From assembly GCA_023144585.1 (NCBI GenBank), contig JAGLFI010000037.1, forward strand, positions 1 through 8,594: a stretch of 8,594 bases of DNA, in the 5' to 3' direction. Positions 6,324 to 8,594 of this stretch are shown here, piece by piece. Under the pieces are notes generated by a model. The model was not told where the DNA came from and made no database searches. It worked only from the letters and a program-made list of their open reading frames with translations. A program made the translations under genes and the position numbers. Source of the stretch: Desulfobacula sp. Its GTDB lineage: Bacteria > Desulfobacterota > Desulfobacteria > Desulfobacterales > Desulfobacteraceae. Positions within the stretch are counted from its first letter, which is position 1; every line of letters begins with the position of its first letter.

Positions 6324-8088
6324 TTATTTTTTTCTGCACAGCTTCAATTTTTTTTTTAAGCTCGACAACTTTTTCCTTGTCATCATCCTTGGCATTGGAC
6401 ATTGCTTTTTTATATGTATTTATGGCTTTGTTAAGCTGATTTGTTTTTTGATAAGCATCCCCTAAATGATCGGATATAATGGTCTCAAAAGAAGTTAATG
6501 CGGCTGCTTTTTCAAGGTATTTCACAGCTTTTTTGTAATTGCCTTTTTTATAATAGACCCAGCCCAGGCTGTCAGTGATATATCCATCATCAGGCTTAAG
6601 TTCATAAGCTCTTTTGATAAGCAAAAGCGCCTCATCTAATTTTATTTCCAAGTCTGCATAGGAATACCCCAGGTAGTTCAAGGCGCTGGCATCTTTTGGA
6701 TCAATTTCAATAATTTTTTTCATGATGCTGATACTTTCTTCCTTCAAACCTGCTTTCTCCTGTACTGCGCCCAGCCGGAACAATAATGATGTATTTTCAG
6801 GAGAATCTTCCAGACCTTTTTTTAAGAGAGTTATCGCTTTTTCATAGCTTTCGTCTTTTTCATAAAACGAGGCAAGATAAATGATAATATCAATATTTTT
6901 TGGAAGGGTTTTATACTTGCTTTCAAGATAATTTATGGCAGTTTGATCTTCTCCGAGTTTTTTATAGAGAAAAGCAATATTCAGGATGGTTTTTTTATAT
7001 TGAGAATGGTTGGGCCTGATCTTCAAATAAAGGAAAACAGCTTTTTTGAAATCTTCAATTGCTTCATAGGCCATCCCTGCAAAAAAAATCAGGGTTGAAC
7101 TCTCGGGGTCACCTTTAAGCATTTGAGAAAAAACAATCACAGCATCTTTATATTTTTTGTCGGAAAGATATTCGTCCACAGCAACCATGACGAGCCTGGA
7201 ATTACTTTCAACATCCCGGCCAAGCTCCATGAACAGATCTGCTGCTCTTGTTTTTTTGTTAGTTTTGTAATAGTGCAGAGCCACGCCTAATTGTGCCCGA
7301 TTATTATCCGGCTCTATTTCAAGTATTTCTTTGTAGATTTCTAATATTTTTTGGTTATTTTCCTCTTTATTATCGGGGGTGTTTTGACGGCTTAAAATTT
7401 TTATCAATTGAAATCGTGGCTCCATAAGATCAGGCTCAAGCTCAATTGTCTTTAGAAATTGGGTTTCAGCAAGCTCATATTGTTTTTCGGCCATATAGAC
7501 CTCACCCAGATAAAACCAGGCAACATAATAGTCAGGGAATTGCACAACCATTTTTTTTAATAGTACCAACGCCTCTGAATAGTTCTTTTTCTCCATATAT
7601 ATCTTGCCAAGACGAAGAAAGGTTTCTTTGTTTTTTGGATCAAGTGCTAAAATTTTGTTTAAAATTTCAACCAGTTCTTTTTCATTCATGGTATCTTTTT
7701 TAAGTTGGATGAAAAGAAGCAGCCCATCCACATTATCAGGGCTTTGCCGAACCAGTTTTTCAGCCAGTTCCAATGCTTTTTTCCTGTTGTTTTGCCTCAG
7801 GTATAACCGGCTTAAATCCCTGGTTAATATAAATGAATCCGGGTCTTTAGCAAGTGCTTTTATCAGTGAAGCAGTGGCTTTCTGATACTCTTTGTTTTTA
7901 ATGTGAATTCGAGACTCAAGATAATAATAGTTTGCAGAAAGATTATCTTCTTGCTGAGCTTCTTTTTTTTGAACCATCTGAGTTTGTGCAGATTTTTTGC
8001 TTTGTTTAAGTTGTGTGCAGCCAGCGAGAAAAAAACTTAAAACAAAAATGAGAAGAATATAAACAAGACTTTTTTTCATACTTTGCAT
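6316..8088 (-). CDS. TPR-repeat outer-membrane lipoprotein
   Basis: The 590-aa product has a lipoprotein signal (MKKSLVYILLIFVLSFFLAG, then Cys24 and Thr), a Lys/Gln-rich linker to about residue 50, and then tetratricopeptide repeats almost to the end. By eye there are about 14 units with W/Y-LG-Y and A-x-P spacing, for example NKEYQKATASLIKALAKDPD, KNYSEALVLLKKMVVQFPD, KQYELAETQFLKTIELEPD, ESYEKAITLLKKGLEDSPEN and the well-formed YKKGNYKKAVKYLEKAA near the C-terminus. A charged helix (KKKIEAVQKKIND) closes the protein. TPR superhelices mediate protein contacts, here probably on the periplasmic face of the outer membrane. The start could be ATG 8088 or, better for the signal peptide, ATG 8079 (MKKS); a TAAGG upstream is 2 nt from the first and 11 nt from the second. 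It lies 27 nt after rpoH and overlaps the LolB-like gene. Confidence 0.88.
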   Translation of the reverse strand: MQSMKKSLVYILLIFVLSFFLAGCTQLKQSKKSAQTQMVQKKEAQQEDNLSANYYYLESRIHIKNKEYQKATASLIKALAKDPDSFILTRDLSRLYLRQNNRKKALELAEKLVRQSPDNVDGLLLFIQLKKDTMNEKELVEILNKILALDPKNKETFLRLGKIYMEKKNYSEALVLLKKMVVQFPDYYVAWFYLGEVYMAEKQYELAETQFLKTIELEPDLMEPRFQLIKILSRQNTPDNKEENNQKILEIYKEILEIEPDNNRAQLGVALHYYKTNKKTRAADLFMELGRDVESNSRLVMVAVDEYLSDKKYKDAVIVFSQMLKGDPESSTLIFFAGMAYEAIEDFKKAVFLYLKIRPNHSQYKKTILNIAFLYKKLGEDQTAINYLESKYKTLPKNIDIIIYLASFYEKDESYEKAITLLKKGLEDSPENTSLLFRLGAVQEKAGLKEESISIMKKIIEIDPKDASALNYLGYSYADLEIKLDEALLLIKRAYELKPDDGYITDSLGWVYYKKGNYKKAVKYLEKAAALTSFETIISDHLGDAYQKTNQLNKAINTYKKAMSNAKDDDKEKVVELKKKIEAVQKKIND

Positions 8089-8115
8089 TACCTTATAATA
8101 TAAACAAATTGAAAT

Positions 8116-8594
8116 TTACTGGGTATGATCGTACATGTCAAAATCAGGCATGTCTTTTTTGAAAAAGGCCTTCATTTTTTTTAAAATATTATTTTCGATC
8201 TGTCTTACCCGTTCGCGTGATATTGAGTATATTTCTCCTATTTGCTGAAGCGTTTCAGGGCTGTCAGAGAATATTCTTCTGTTAAAGATATCCAGTTCTC
8301 TTTCATTAAGGGTTTTTTTGAATTTATTCACTTTTGTATGCAGGATGTCTTCAATTTCTTTTTTGGCCACACGATCTTCAGACGAATCAGTTTCAACGTT
8401 TATGAATTCAATTCTTTCAGTATTTGAATCACTCTTTAACGGTTCATCAAGACTTAAGTCCCAGTTGGCCAGTCTTTGATCCATATCAACCACTTCTTTT
8501 TCAGACACACCCAATCTCTCTGACAACAGCTTAGGTTTTGGATCAAAACCCTGCTCAATCAGCCTTCGTTTCTCTTTTTTCAGCCTGAAAAACA
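8116..8594 (-). CDS. rpoH: heat-shock sigma factor RpoH (sigma-32), C-terminal part; starts beyond the right edge
   Basis: This alternative sigma factor directs RNA polymerase to heat-shock promoters. The frame is open to the last base. Its first visible residues, FFRLKKEKRRL (about 8592-8560), match the end of the RpoH box (LFFNLRK in E. coli), which separates RpoH from housekeeping sigma factors. Region 3 follows (LSERLGVSEKEVVDMDQRL), then the DEPL motif and an acidic linker (SSEDRVAKKEIEDIL). Region 4 has TLNERELDIFNRRIFSD and the -35-recognising helix-turn-helix ETLQQIGEIYSISRERVRQI. It ends in a short acidic tail with stop TGA/TAA-type at 8116-8118. About 159 codons are visible, so roughly the first half is outside the window. 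It heads the visible minus-strand run and no terminator separates it from the TPR gene. Confidence 0.9.
   Translation of the reverse strand, partial: FFRLKKEKRRLIEQGFDPKPKLLSERLGVSEKEVVDMDQRLANWDLSLDEPLKSDSNTERIEFINVETDSSEDRVAKKEIEDILHTKVNKFKKTLNERELDIFNRRIFSDSPETLQQIGEIYSISRERVRQIENNILKKMKAFFKKDMPDFDMYDHTQ

Noticed and set aside
6316..8088. Possible DNA-level tandem repeats in the TPR gene
   Set aside because: Repeats are visible only at protein level as degenerate TPR units; I saw no matching long nucleotide repeats.

Overview
The window looks like chromosome from an anaerobic, sulfate-reducing type deltaproteobacterium (Desulfobacterales, Desulfobacula/Desulfobacter-like). This is an inference from protein flavour, moderate-to-low GC and gene content: an Mrp-type Fe-S ATPase, a UPF0280 protein and an RpoH-headed run of genes. 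It is not a database result.

Left part (1-2732): a histidine-utilisation (hut) locus. The 5' part of hutU (urocanate hydratase) runs leftward off the window edge. hutC (GntR/UTRA repressor) and hutH (histidine ammonia-lyase) run rightward. The 120-bp divergent gap holds an 18-bp near-perfect palindrome with a GTCTATAC core of the HutC-subfamily type, between candidate promoters for both directions. HutH makes urocanate from histidine, HutU hydrates urocanate, and HutC would repress both until urocanate accumulates. Both enzyme genes are broken as sequenced. hutU has an in-frame TGA at codon 71, at a normally tryptophan position, with clean homology on both sides. hutH has a 1-base frameshift near 1660-1668, about 17 residues after its MIO-forming Ala-Ser-Gly. 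The repressor gene and operator are intact, so this is either a recently decayed locus or sequence error.

Right part (2736-8594, all minus strand): a compact run of housekeeping-type genes, in transcription order rpoH (3' part), a TPR-repeat lipoprotein, a LolB/DUF4292-like lipoprotein, mrp, a dGTPase-like HD phosphohydrolase, and a UPF0280 protein. The genes overlap by 8 nt or are separated by 8-54 nt, and no terminator is visible, so one operon is likely. The TPR plus LolB-like pair suggests outer-membrane lipoprotein handling; the last three genes suggest Fe-S cluster delivery, dNTP hydrolysis and an ApbE-like function that is unknown.

hutH and the UPF0280 gene meet tail to tail with 3 bp between stop codons. 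No RNA gene, CRISPR array, mobile element or intergenic gap over 300 bp was seen, and I found no clearly new multi-gene system. The points worth a second look are the paired hut lesions, the operator layout, the LolB-like gene and the UPF0280-dGTPase coupling.
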